Shown piece by piece: positions 8,439 to 16,254 of a DNA stretch of 18,075 nt. Source of the DNA: JBFJKD01 sp041601945 (GTDB taxonomy: Bacteria; Pseudomonadota; Gammaproteobacteria; Pseudomonadales; Porticoccaceae); assembly GCA_041601945.1 (NCBI GenBank), contig JBFIHG010000044.1, forward strand, positions 1 to 18,075, given 5' to 3'. The position numbers were made by a program, and so were the translations under genes. The stretch's first letter is position 1. Each line of letters begins with the position of its first letter. The notes beneath the pieces are model-generated. The model searched no databases and was not told where the DNA came from. It saw only the letters and a list, made by a program, of their open reading frames with translations.

Positions 8439-8900
8439 ATGCAGGCTGCAGGCAAGCCGCGCATTCGCATCGGTGCTGTACGGGACCTTCCGGCTCTGGT
8501 CACTCTGGAAATAAACACATTCAGCGACGATCGGTTTAGCCGCCGTCAATTTCACTGGTTGTTGACGCGGGCCAACGGGCAATTTCTGGTGGCTGAGGTA
8601 AACCAGGCGATTGTCGGTTACGCGATTGGACTGTACCGACGTAATTCACGCGTTTGTCGCTGTTATGGCCTGGCGGTTGCTGCGCATCTCAGGGGTGGTG
8701 GTCTCGCGCAACAACTGATGGCGAAATTGCGCATGGAAGCCGTACGTCGTGGCTGTGTCGCAATTAGTCTGGAGGTGCGTGCCGACAACCAGCGCGCCAT
8801 TAATTTTTATCGACGTCTCGGTTTTCAGCACTATCAAGGGCTACCGAAATACTACGACCACGGTGCGGACGGTCTGCGTTTGCGGATGGTGGTGGAATAA
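8439..8900 (+). CDS. GNAT acetyltransferase, RimI-like
   Basis: N-acetyltransferase of 153 residues. It opens with RIRIGAVRDLPALVTLE, the usual first strand and helix. The acetyl-CoA loop R-x-x-G-x-A is RGGGLA at residues 85-90. Then come LEVRADNQRAINFYRRLGF, the strand-and-helix motif B of RimI-type enzymes, and a late Tyr pair (KYY). GNAT enzymes move acetyl from acetyl-CoA to an amine. With the ATP-grasp ligase 5 nt upstream, the likely target is the amino end of a small peptide or amino acid made or modified by that ligase (inference). Third gene of the ptsP operon. No clear terminator follows: only a 4-bp stem in the 55 nt before the convergent dauA end. Confidence 0.88.
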   Translation: MQAAGKPRIRIGAVRDLPALVTLEINTFSDDRFSRRQFHWLLTRANGQFLVAEVNQAIVGYAIGLYRRNSRVCRCYGLAVAAHLRGGGLAQQLMAKLRMEAVRRGCVAISLEVRADNQRAINFYRRLGFQHYQGLPKYYDHGADGLRLRMVVE

Positions 8901-8955
8901 TGCGCAGGTTTTTCTGCCACGAGTAGTCTCTCGATTTTCTCGGAACAATTGTCAG

Positions 8956-10686
8956 TCATTGACGGTTCGGATCGGACAAGTACAACAGCGCGTCGGCAAG
9001 TGTCGGGTAGATTGCGCAAACCCCGGATTCGGGTTTAAAGCCCGCACGCGCCAGGGTTTTTAGTGGTTGGAATTGTAAGTCGGCCAACAACACCAGCGTG
9101 CCCGATGCGCGACATTTTGACAGAAATTTGGTTAATGCCGCGACGCCACCAGCATCGAGAAGCGACACGCCGTCGAGATACAGAACCAGTCCCTGTTTAT
9201 TTTCGCAGTGCAACGCAAGCTCGCCAAAAATGCGGTCTGCCGCTGCAAAGAAGAGCGGGCCGTTGATCTTGAAAATCATCCAGTTGGATGGTACTTGCAC
9301 GTCGATCAATTTTTTATTTTCGGTGACATCGCGCACGGTGGTCATTTCGGCAATCTGTTTCATAAACAACAATGACGACAGAACGATACCTGCGGTAATA
9401 GCGATAACCATGTCGAATAGAACAGTGAGACTAAAGCAGGTGAAAAACACGGCAATGTCGCTCCCCGGCGCGGTGCGTATCAGTTGCAGGGCTTTGGGCG
9501 CTTCGCTCATGTTCCATGCCACTACCAAAAGCAGGGCGGCCATACTTGCCATGGGCAAATAACCCAGTAAGCGAGTCAGGAAAATCAGGGATAGCAGGAC
9601 GACCACAGCGTGCACCATCGATGCAACTGGCGACTGCGCACCTGCCCTGAAGTTAGCTGCGGAGCGGGCAATTGCAGCGGTTGCAGTGATGCCACCAAAC
9701 AGAGGCGCGATGATATTGCCGAGTCCTTGCCCAAACAGCTCGCTGTTGGCGCTGTGGCGGGAGCCTGTCATGCCATCCAACACGACCGCACACAGCAGAG
9801 ACTCGATGGCGCCGAGCATTGCTATCGCAAATGCGCTGGCCAGTAGATCCTGTACGAGTGGCCAACTGAATACCAATGGCTGCTCGCCGGGCTGACTGCG
9901 CAACCAGGGCCACTGAAAATCCGGCAATAATGGTGGAATACCCAATCCGCTGGTTCCGTCGGGGAGAACAAAACTGAATGTTGAATTAATGGTCGCAACG
10001 GCATGCCCCTGTTGATTCAGGACGAATGCCACCAGGCCGCCAGCCAGCACGGCGGGCAAGTAGGCGGATATCGACGTTTTGAGATACGGCCACAACTGAA
10101 GAACAGTCAGGGTGCTAAGCCCTGTGATGAGAGTCCAGGGCGACAGCGTTGGGACAGCCGCGACCAACACGGTGATCTTGTCGATAGAATGCTCCGGCAG
10201 GGTGAGCGCCAGACCAAAGAAATCTTTGATCTGCATCGTGGCGATAACCACCGCAATGCCGGCAGTAAATCCTAGGGTAACCGGCGCCGGAATATATTCG
10301 ATATAGCGTCCCATACGCAGTATCGACATCAGGATAAGCAGCGCACCGGCCAACATGGTGGTGATCATTAACCCCGCCAGTCCGTATTGCTGGACGACAG
10401 GATACAAAATAACCACGAAGGCGGCGGTCGGGCCGGAGACGCTATAACGCGAACCGCCGCTGAGGGGGATAATAAATCCGGCGATAACCGCCGTGTACAA
10501 CCCATATTGCGGTGCCACACCGCTTGCGATCGCGAGCGCCATGGCGAGCGGAATAGCAATAATGCCCACGGTAATGCCCGCCACTACATCCTTGTACAGG
10601 GCGGGGAGTCGAGAGGATTTTTCCGCTATGGTTTCGCGCAACGCGTGGGCGAAGCGCAGGGAAAACAGGTGCGCGCGATGGCTCAA
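8956..10686 (-). CDS. dauA: SulP/SLC26 transporter with STAS domain, DauA-like
   Basis: Inner-membrane anion transporter of 576 residues (E. coli DauA/YchM 559). The first helices read VAGITVGIIAIPLAMALAI and GGSRYSVSGPTAAFVVILYP, and later MLGAIESLLCAVVLDGMTG and IIAPLFGGITATAAIARSAA; these are almost identical to E. coli. A cytoplasmic STAS domain fills about residues 455-570 (GPLFFAAADRIF, LYLDGVSLLDAGG). E. coli DauA carries C4-dicarboxylates at acid pH and has been reported to bind acyl carrier protein; SLC26 relatives move bicarbonate, sulfate or chloride. The start is TTG at 10686, with GGGA 4-7 nt before it and no in-frame ATG nearby. The tandem Usp gene ends 120 nt upstream on the same strand, so co-expression is plausible. 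Confidence 0.92.
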   Translation of the reverse strand: MSHRAHLFSLRFAHALRETIAEKSSRLPALYKDVVAGITVGIIAIPLAMALAIASGVAPQYGLYTAVIAGFIIPLSGGSRYSVSGPTAAFVVILYPVVQQYGLAGLMITTMLAGALLILMSILRMGRYIEYIPAPVTLGFTAGIAVVIATMQIKDFFGLALTLPEHSIDKITVLVAAVPTLSPWTLITGLSTLTVLQLWPYLKTSISAYLPAVLAGGLVAFVLNQQGHAVATINSTFSFVLPDGTSGLGIPPLLPDFQWPWLRSQPGEQPLVFSWPLVQDLLASAFAIAMLGAIESLLCAVVLDGMTGSRHSANSELFGQGLGNIIAPLFGGITATAAIARSAANFRAGAQSPVASMVHAVVVLLSLIFLTRLLGYLPMASMAALLLVVAWNMSEAPKALQLIRTAPGSDIAVFFTCFSLTVLFDMVIAITAGIVLSSLLFMKQIAEMTTVRDVTENKKLIDVQVPSNWMIFKINGPLFFAAADRIFGELALHCENKQGLVLYLDGVSLLDAGGVAALTKFLSKCRASGTLVLLADLQFQPLKTLARAGFKPESGVCAIYPTLADALLYLSDPNRQ

Positions 10687-10806
10687 TGTCCCGGCACCGG
10701 TGATTCGCCAGGCGCGGCGTGGGCGGGGGTGATGCTACGTTTGGTGAAAATTATGTCCGTAATGTCAGGTTCCGCGGTACTGGTAGATTAATTAACGCTG
10801 GTTTTT

Positions 10807-11640
10807 TCAGGGTTTGATAATGAGCAAGTCCGTGCGCAGATTTTTGATAATGTTCTCCGCGGTATTACCCAGCAATTTGCCTTTGACACCCTTGCGACCC
10901 ACGCTGCCCATGATGACCAGTTCCGCCTTGATTTTTTTGGCGATGCTGGAAATTTCCTTCACCGGGTTGCCAGCCGTAACGTGGATTGCATCCGCGCTGG
11001 TACCCTGTTGTTCAAGTAGCGTATGCAGTTTTTTGGTGGCCGCAACACCTTTTTTTCTCATCACTTCTGGGGGTTCGGTAATTACCAACGCGTCGAGTGC
11101 TTTGGCGATTGCAATCGTGTAGGCAACGTGTAAGTTACTGTGGCCAGCGACAGCCAATTGTTGCGCTATATCCAGCACCTTGCCGTTGATGGTTTGCTGC
11201 AGTGAGTTGCGACTTGCGGCATCCACCGTGGCCAGTATGCACGGCTTGCTTTTCCATTTTTTGGGCGAACAAATCAGCAGCGGACAGGTGAGCTGACGAA
11301 TCAGAGTCCAGTCAGTCGGCGTGTGGAACACTTTCCTGGAGTAATCCCCCGTTTTTATCACCAGGTCAATATGTAGGAACGCTGCCGTTTGCAGGATCCA
11401 CTCAGCAATGTCCAGGTGCTCGACGAACTCAGGGTTGATTTTGAGTTTTGGGGCAGACCGGCGCGCAAGGGCAGCGGTGATAATTGCCTGTATTGCTTCC
11501 TTGGCCTCTTTGTCGGGGCGTGGCGCGCCAAAGACTGCCATACGGATTTTTGCGCCAAACGGCATCGCCATCGCGATAGCTTTGTCGAGGACAGAATTTT
11601 GCGGGTTGTCGTAATTCCAGATAACGAGAATATGCTGCAT
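10807..11640 (-). CDS. Tandem universal stress protein (UspE-like)
   Basis: A 277-residue cytoplasmic protein with two Usp domains (about 1-140 and 150-277), the UspE layout. The second domain ends with the ATP-binding loop G245-x2-G248-x9-G258-N259, close to the consensus where Ser/Thr follows the last Gly. The first domain (ending QLTCPLLICSPKKWK) lacks this loop. It opens HILVIWNYD, the usual first strand with an Asp. Such proteins respond to starvation and other stress; their direct partners are mostly unknown. It sits upstream of dauA on the same strand and diverges from sbtA. Usp proteins are often encoded beside SulP transporters, so it may tune DauA through nucleotide binding (inference). 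A weak GGGA lies before the ATG. Confidence 0.88.
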   Translation of the reverse strand: MQHILVIWNYDNPQNSVLDKAIAMAMPFGAKIRMAVFGAPRPDKEAKEAIQAIITAALARRSAPKLKINPEFVEHLDIAEWILQTAAFLHIDLVIKTGDYSRKVFHTPTDWTLIRQLTCPLLICSPKKWKSKPCILATVDAASRNSLQQTINGKVLDIAQQLAVAGHSNLHVAYTIAIAKALDALVITEPPEVMRKKGVAATKKLHTLLEQQGTSADAIHVTAGNPVKEISSIAKKIKAELVIMGSVGRKGVKGKLLGNTAENIIKNLRTDLLIIKP

Positions 11641-11941
11641 GTGCGGTTTCCCAGGGACATTGCGTTAAACGGCATTATTCTGGCATACCGGTAGTCCCTG
11701 CGAAAGTGCTGTCGTATCTCGGTTGAGCGACAAAATAATGGCATATGAGCCAACGCCCACGCAACCGGGGCGTCAGCAGACAATTTTTAGCAGGCAGGGC
11801 GATTGTGTTTGTCTACGGCCGTCGCCTGACGTAGCATTTGCGCCTGTCTGGCTTTTGTCGCCCGGGTGTCGAGGCGTCCAGCCGCGCGGCGGTTCGCAGA
11901 GCACATGGCTGGCTGACCAGAATACTTAAACGAGTTTGCAA

Positions 11942-12892
11942 ATGAGCGCGATTGATCCAATCATTTTGTTTTTTCTGCTGGGGCTGTTCGCTGGCCTGAT
12001 GCGTTCGGCCCTGCGCTTGCCAGCGGCGGTGTACGAATTTGTCAGTATTCTACTGTTGCTGGCCATTGGGCTTAAGGGTGGGGTCGAACTGGCCAGGCAG
12101 CCATTTGCCATGCTGCTGCCACAAATGCTGGCCGTGTTGGCCATGGGTCTTCTGCTGCCTCTGGTGGCTTTTCCGGTTTTGCGCTATGCGGGCCGTTTCA
12201 AGCGTGCTGATGCCGCTTCCATCGCCGCCCACTATGGCTCCGTGAGCGTGGGTACCTACGCTGTGGCGGTGGCGTATTTTGCAACGCGCGGTATTACTTT
12301 CGAAGAACACATGCCATTGCTGCTGGTGCTGCTGGAAGTCCCGGCCATTTTGGTGGGCATAGTGCTGGCCCGTGGGCTGTCGCGAGAAACGCGCTGGGGC
12401 TCGGTGGCCCATGAAGTGTTTTTAGGCAAAGGCATAGTCCTGTTACTTGGCGGATTACTGATTGGCTGGGCTGCCGGTCCGGATGGCCTGTCGTCCATCG
12501 CGCCGTTGTTCTTTGATCTGTTCAAGGGTGTGCTGGCCATCTTCCTGCTGGAGATGGGCCTGCTAGCCGCGGCACAGGTTGGCGCACTGCGTCAGTACGG
12601 GCCATTTTTACTGGTCTTTGGCATCGCGATGCCATTATTTTCTGCCGTGGTTGGCACTGGCCTGGCGTGGCTGCTGGGGCTGTCGGTCGGCGGTGCCGCC
12701 ATGTTAGCCACACTGGCCGCAAGTGCATCCTATATTGCGGTACCGGCGGCCATGCGTATTTCCGTGCCGGAGGCTAATCCAACCCTGTCGTTGACGGCAT
12801 CGCTGGGGGTAACGTTCCCCTTTAACGTGTTGGTGGGTATTCCAATCTATTATGCGCTCGCCGAAAAGGCGTATGCGTTGCTGGGGGGGTGA
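11942..12892 (+). CDS. sbtA: Sodium-dependent bicarbonate transporter SbtA
   Basis: Inner-membrane protein of 316 residues with about ten helices in two inverted five-helix repeats. It has the SbtA signature AHYGSVSVGTYAVAVAYF (residues 96-113) and, in the second half, ASASYIAVPAAMR, PEANPTLSLTASLGVTFPF and NVLVGIPIYY. SbtA in cyanobacteria takes up bicarbonate with sodium at high affinity; here it may supply bicarbonate to carboxylases in a heterotroph. It is shorter than cyanobacterial SbtA (about 370) because loops are short. I chose ATG 11942 over the TTG two codons earlier. TTGTCT (11809-11814) and TAGCAT (11832-11837), 17 nt apart, are a weak promoter candidate in the 301-nt divergent gap to the Usp gene; I see nothing else certain there. 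sbtB follows after 6 nt. Confidence 0.93.
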   Translation: MSAIDPIILFFLLGLFAGLMRSALRLPAAVYEFVSILLLLAIGLKGGVELARQPFAMLLPQMLAVLAMGLLLPLVAFPVLRYAGRFKRADAASIAAHYGSVSVGTYAVAVAYFATRGITFEEHMPLLLVLLEVPAILVGIVLARGLSRETRWGSVAHEVFLGKGIVLLLGGLLIGWAAGPDGLSSIAPLFFDLFKGVLAIFLLEMGLLAAAQVGALRQYGPFLLVFGIAMPLFSAVVGTGLAWLLGLSVGGAAMLATLAASASYIAVPAAMRISVPEANPTLSLTASLGVTFPFNVLVGIPIYYALAEKAYALLGG

Positions 12893-12898
12893 AAGCAA

Positions 12899-13210
12899 AT
12901 GACGCAGACCAATGAGCGCACGCGCAAACTGTTGACCATTATCACCGAGGCTGCGATTGAAGCGTCTTTGGTACGGGACATCGAACGGTTGGGCGCCCAC
13001 GGCTATACCGTTACTGACGCCCGTGGCAAAGGCAGTCGCGGGGCGCGCAACGCCGGCTGGGAAACGAGCAGTAACATTCACATCGAAGTGGTGTGTGACG
13101 CGACGACCGCGCAGGCAATTGGCGCACACTTGCAGGCGCACTATTACGACAACTACGCGATGATTATGTTTACTGCGGATGTTGAAGTATTGCGACCGGA
13201 AAAATTTTGA
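12899..13210 (+). CDS. sbtB: PII-like regulator SbtB
   Basis: A 103-residue PII-like signalling protein, the usual partner of SbtA. The ferredoxin-like fold shows as KLLTIITEAAIEASLVRDIERLGAHGYTVTDA, followed by the T-loop region GKGSRGARNAGWETSSN and the strand IHIEVVCDATTAQAI. The end, YYDNYAMIMFTADVEVL, matches the last strand of SbtB. Cyanobacterial SbtB binds adenine nucleotides (cAMP, AMP, ADP, ATP) and blocks or stabilises SbtA at the membrane. Many have a C-terminal CGPEGC redox loop; here the protein stops at RPEKF, so that loop is absent. GGGGGTGA lies just before the ATG, overlapping the sbtA stop. The following 200 nt to the convergent Usp gene hold two small stems but no clear terminator. 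Confidence 0.88.
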   Translation: MTQTNERTRKLLTIITEAAIEASLVRDIERLGAHGYTVTDARGKGSRGARNAGWETSSNIHIEVVCDATTAQAIGAHLQAHYYDNYAMIMFTADVEVLRPEKF

Positions 13211-13410
13211 GACACCCGCGTTAAATTCCCGCACGATCTGATTTGGTGTATATCAGAGTAAAACCGAATATCTAATATAGATTTTCGCGCACCCCGGTTC
13301 TGCGCAAAAAATGACTCGCGTGACATCAACACGTTCGCTGCGCGGTGCTGATCGATACTTGCCTGGCCAAATATTTAAACACAGTCGTGGAAATTTAGCC
13401 GTCGTGCCCG

Positions 13411-14274
13411 TTAACGAAGGAGCAAGGTCGGAATGGTCGAAGCGCGCAGCAGATCCGTGGTTTTACTGCCGAACAGCAGGCTGCGCAGCGGCGAATGGCT
13501 GTATGCCCCCATAATCAGAATATCGATGCCCTGATTTTTTACGGCCTGCGCGATCACCCGTTCCGCATCCCCCGGTATAAGTGACGCCGGGGCATCGAAA
13601 CCTGCTGACTCCAGGGTTTTTCTTGCCCACTCAAGTTCCTTTGAGGCGACCTGTTTTTCCTTACCGCACATCAATAGATGCACCGGGAGGCCTTTGAAGA
13701 GCGGGCTTGCCGCTACCATTTCGACGCCCCGGCGCGTCACGATCTCACCATCGAAGGCAATCATTACGCGCCGTGGTTCAGTAAACCCCTCGGTGATCGC
13801 CAGAATGGGTTTATGCAGGGCGCGCACCACGCGCTCGACGTGACGACCCAGATTCCGTTGCGTGTGTTCGGCTGATTCGCCGCGCCGACCCAGCACAAAC
13901 AGGCGCACGTCGGCTTCTTGCTCCGCGAGTGTTTCTTCCAGTTGTCCGTAACGTTGGCGAATATCCGGCGATTGCACACCTGCGGCAACGGCCCGTTCCC
14001 GCAGTCGATTCAGAAAGAGTCGGCCCTGTTCGCGGGCGGCTTTGCTACGCGACTCGTCTGCGTCGGAAAGTACGCTGAGCAGTTGCTCCTGGGCATCGAT
14101 GCCAATGGTGCCACTGTGGTCCTGTGTGCTGGCGGTCTCTGGATGGCGATCGATGATATGTAGCAACTCCAATGGCGCGCTCATACGTTGCGCCGCCCAC
14201 GCAGCATAATCGGCCACATAGTCCGCAAAGCGCGATTGATCGACACAGGCCAGAACTTTGTTTTCGTCGTTCAT
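13411..14274 (-). CDS. Tandem universal stress protein
   Basis: A 287-residue protein with two Usp domains. Domain 1 (KVLACVDQSRFADYV onward, about 1-160) and domain 2 (RRVMIAFDGEIVTRR onward, about 165-287) both start with the typical strand and Asp. The C-terminal nucleotide loop reads G256-x2-S259-x9-G269-S270: the second Gly is Ser, so ATP binding is less sure than in the other Usp of this window. The first domain has a similar but looser loop around LGRRGESAEHTQRNLGRHVERV. AAGGGAA is 6 nt before the ATG. It lies 11 nt downstream of the SulP transporter gene, clearly in one operon, so a role tied to that transporter is likely. Confidence 0.88.
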   Translation of the reverse strand: MNDENKVLACVDQSRFADYVADYAAWAAQRMSAPLELLHIIDRHPETASTQDHSGTIGIDAQEQLLSVLSDADESRSKAAREQGRLFLNRLRERAVAAGVQSPDIRQRYGQLEETLAEQEADVRLFVLGRRGESAEHTQRNLGRHVERVVRALHKPILAITEGFTEPRRVMIAFDGEIVTRRGVEMVAASPLFKGLPVHLLMCGKEKQVASKELEWARKTLESAGFDAPASLIPGDAERVIAQAVKNQGIDILIMGAYSHSPLRSLLFGSKTTDLLRASTIPTLLLR

Positions 14275-14285
14275 ATGGGTTCCCT

Positions 14286-15761
14286 TTAATGGCCCAGGAG
14301 AATGTCGTCGGCAACGTCTTTGTCGTGCACGGCGAACTTGTCCACCATGGTGGCGCTGGCCTCGTTCAGACCAAGCACCTCGACGTCGGTACCTTCGCGG
14401 CGAAATTTCAGCACCACCTTGTCCAGCGCGCTCACGGCGGTAATATCCCAGAAGTGGGCTCGGCTCACGTCTATGCGGACTTTTTCAATCACTTCCTTGT
14501 AATCGAAGACGTCAGCGAAGCGATCAGCACTGGCGAAAAACACCTGTCCGAATACTGTATAGGTGCGAGTGCGCCCCTCGTCCTCCGCAAGCGAACGGAT
14601 GCGCAGGATCTGCCCCACCTTGTGTGCAAAGAAAAAACCCGAGAGCAGCACGCCGGCCAGCACGCCCATGGCCAGATCGTGGGTGGCCACCGTGACCACC
14701 ACCGTTGCCAGCATCACCACGCTGGAACTTTTGGGGTGCGCGCGCAGATTCCGGATAGAACCCCAGTTAAACGTGCCGATTGATACCATAATCATCACCG
14801 CGACGAGGGCAGCCATGGGAATTTGGCTAACCCACTCTCCCAGAAATACCACCATGAGCAGCAGGAAAACGCCCGCACACAGTGTCGACAAACGTCCGCG
14901 CCCGCCCGATTTTACATTGATCACCGACTGGCCAATCATGGCGCAACCCGCCATGCCGCCGATGAAACCACTGGCGATATTGGCAACGCCCTGGCCGACG
15001 CATTCGCGGTTTTTGTTGCTCCTGGTGTCAGTCAGGTCGTCGACGATTGTCGCGGTCATCAGGGATTCGAGCAGGCCCACCACCATCAGGGTCAGCGCGT
15101 ACGGAAAGATAATGGCCAGTGTGGCAAGGTTCAGGGGAATATTCGGAATAAGGAATACCGGGAGCGTGTCGGGTAGCGCGCCCATGTCGCCCACGGTGCG
15201 AATGTCCAGATCGATAAATATCGCCACGGCGGTCAACACCACAATGGTCACCAGTGGCGAGGGAATTGCTCTGGTGATGTAGGGAAAGCCATAAATGATA
15301 GCCAGTCCCGCTGCGGTCATGGCGTAGACGTGCCAGGTGACGTTAGTGAGTTCCGGCAACTGCGCGAGAAAGATCAGGATGGCCAGCGCATTCACGAAAC
15401 CTGTCACCACCGAACGGGAGACGAAGCGCATCAGCGCACCAAGGCGCACCCAGCCAGCGATGATCTGCAGCGCTCCGGTCAGGATGGTTGCAGCCAATAG
15501 ATATTCCAGTCCGTGTTCCCTGACCAGAGTAACCATCACCAGGGCCATGGCGCCGGTGGCGGCCGAGATCATCCCCGGTCGACCGCCCACAAAGGCGATC
15601 ACCACGGCGATACAGAACGATGCGTAGAGCCCGACCTTTGGATCAACCCCCGCGATAATTGAGAAAGCGATCGCTTCGGGAATGAGCGCCAGCGCGACCA
15701 CGAGGCCTGCCAGCAAGTCGTTACGGACATTGGCGAACCAGTCCCGTTTTATGGAATGCAT
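14286..15761 (-). CDS. SulP/SLC26 anion transporter with STAS domain
   Basis: Inner-membrane transporter of 491 residues from ATG 15761. It starts MHSIKRDWFANVRNDLLAGL, then the helix VVALALIPEAIAFSIIAGVD and the anion-site region GMISAATGAMALVM (63-76). The loop TATIVDDLTDTRSNKNRECV is the SulP signature before helix 8. The C-terminal STAS domain (about 380-491) has FFASADRFADVF and WDITAVSALDK. It belongs to a compact SulP branch, different from both DauA and cyanobacterial BicA. Substrate is open: sulfate, bicarbonate or another anion; the sbtAB genes nearby favour bicarbonate. AGGAA is 6 nt before the ATG. Extending the frame to 15896 adds 45 residues with no helix or family match, so I rejected it. 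A Usp gene follows in the same operon. Confidence 0.9.
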   Translation of the reverse strand: MHSIKRDWFANVRNDLLAGLVVALALIPEAIAFSIIAGVDPKVGLYASFCIAVVIAFVGGRPGMISAATGAMALVMVTLVREHGLEYLLAATILTGALQIIAGWVRLGALMRFVSRSVVTGFVNALAILIFLAQLPELTNVTWHVYAMTAAGLAIIYGFPYITRAIPSPLVTIVVLTAVAIFIDLDIRTVGDMGALPDTLPVFLIPNIPLNLATLAIIFPYALTLMVVGLLESLMTATIVDDLTDTRSNKNRECVGQGVANIASGFIGGMAGCAMIGQSVINVKSGGRGRLSTLCAGVFLLLMVVFLGEWVSQIPMAALVAVMIMVSIGTFNWGSIRNLRAHPKSSSVVMLATVVVTVATHDLAMGVLAGVLLSGFFFAHKVGQILRIRSLAEDEGRTRTYTVFGQVFFASADRFADVFDYKEVIEKVRIDVSRAHFWDITAVSALDKVVLKFRREGTDVEVLGLNEASATMVDKFAVHDKDVADDILLGH

Positions 15762-16254
15762 GAAAATTCCTGTTCCGTGGTTGTGGCCGACCCAATAGTC
15801 GGCAGTAGGGCAAGTACTGTCATTGCCAAAGGGGCATCCCTGCCGGCGAAACTGCATGGAAGAGACGCCCAGCTTGAGTGGAGCAGAGGGACACAATGGT
15901 GTTTAAGTGCCCCGCGTATAGAGGGCGTGTGCTGCTATGGCTCGCAGGCACCGGGCTCACATCGGTGGGTGTCCAGGTGCATCGGTGATAACGCGCATTT
16001 TACCGTGCATGGCACCGCGCAGCAATTCGCATCTGTCCACGCTACTGCTAATCCTTGAAAACTCTGTTGAAAAGGCTGTCCAAACGCCATTCGCGCGTGG
16101 ACCATCAAGCCGGTTTGCCTGGTAAATCGAGTGTAATTCAGAAAGCAATTAACTTAAGCTAAGGTCACAAAAAACTGGAATGAAGACGTCCTATACTCAA
16201 AGAGTGGAGTGGGGATAAGAAAAATTTTGCTGTTAGCGACTATGGAGAATCAAC
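15762..16254. other. Gene-free divergent spacer (493 nt)
   Basis: Lies between the SulP gene (-) and the methyltransferase gene (+). It holds a perfect 6-bp inverted repeat GCCGAC/GTCGGC at 15786-15803, which would fall in the SulP mRNA leader 25-42 nt before its ATG. CATCGGTG occurs twice, 20 bp apart (15960-15967 and 15980-15987), and a pair of TTGAAAA occurs near 16055-16075. TATACT at 16192-16197 is a good -10 for the methyltransferase gene, without a good -35. I see no coding frame or RNA gene I can support. Confidence 0.5.
16192..16197 (+). promoter_or_regulatory. Candidate -10 box of the methyltransferase gene
   Basis: TATACT, 5 of 6 to consensus, 57 nt before the ATG. No TTGACA-like hexamer stands at 16-18 nt upstream, so this may be an activator-dependent or alternative-sigma promoter. 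Weak evidence. Confidence 0.3.

Noticed and set aside
8901..8955. Terminator between the convergent GNAT and dauA genes
   Set aside because: Only a 4-bp GCAG/CTGC stem with the T run in the loop; not convincing for either strand.
11723..11929. Small plus-strand frame of 68 codons before sbtA
   Set aside because: No ribosome binding site or family pattern; it lies in the divergent promoter region.
13287..13305. Hairpin GCGCA/TGCGC between sbtB and the Usp gene as a terminator
   Set aside because: The T run lies before and the A run after the stem on the plus strand (and the same on the minus strand), the reverse of a terminator.
14563..15282. Plus-strand frame of 239 codons opposite the SulP gene
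   Set aside because: Antisense shadow of the SulP membrane helices; the Thr/Ser/Pro/Arg-rich translation has no fold-like pattern.
15762..15896. N-terminal extension of the SulP protein by 45 residues
   Set aside because: No hydrophobic helix or family similarity in the extension; ATG 15761 has AGGAA at a good distance.
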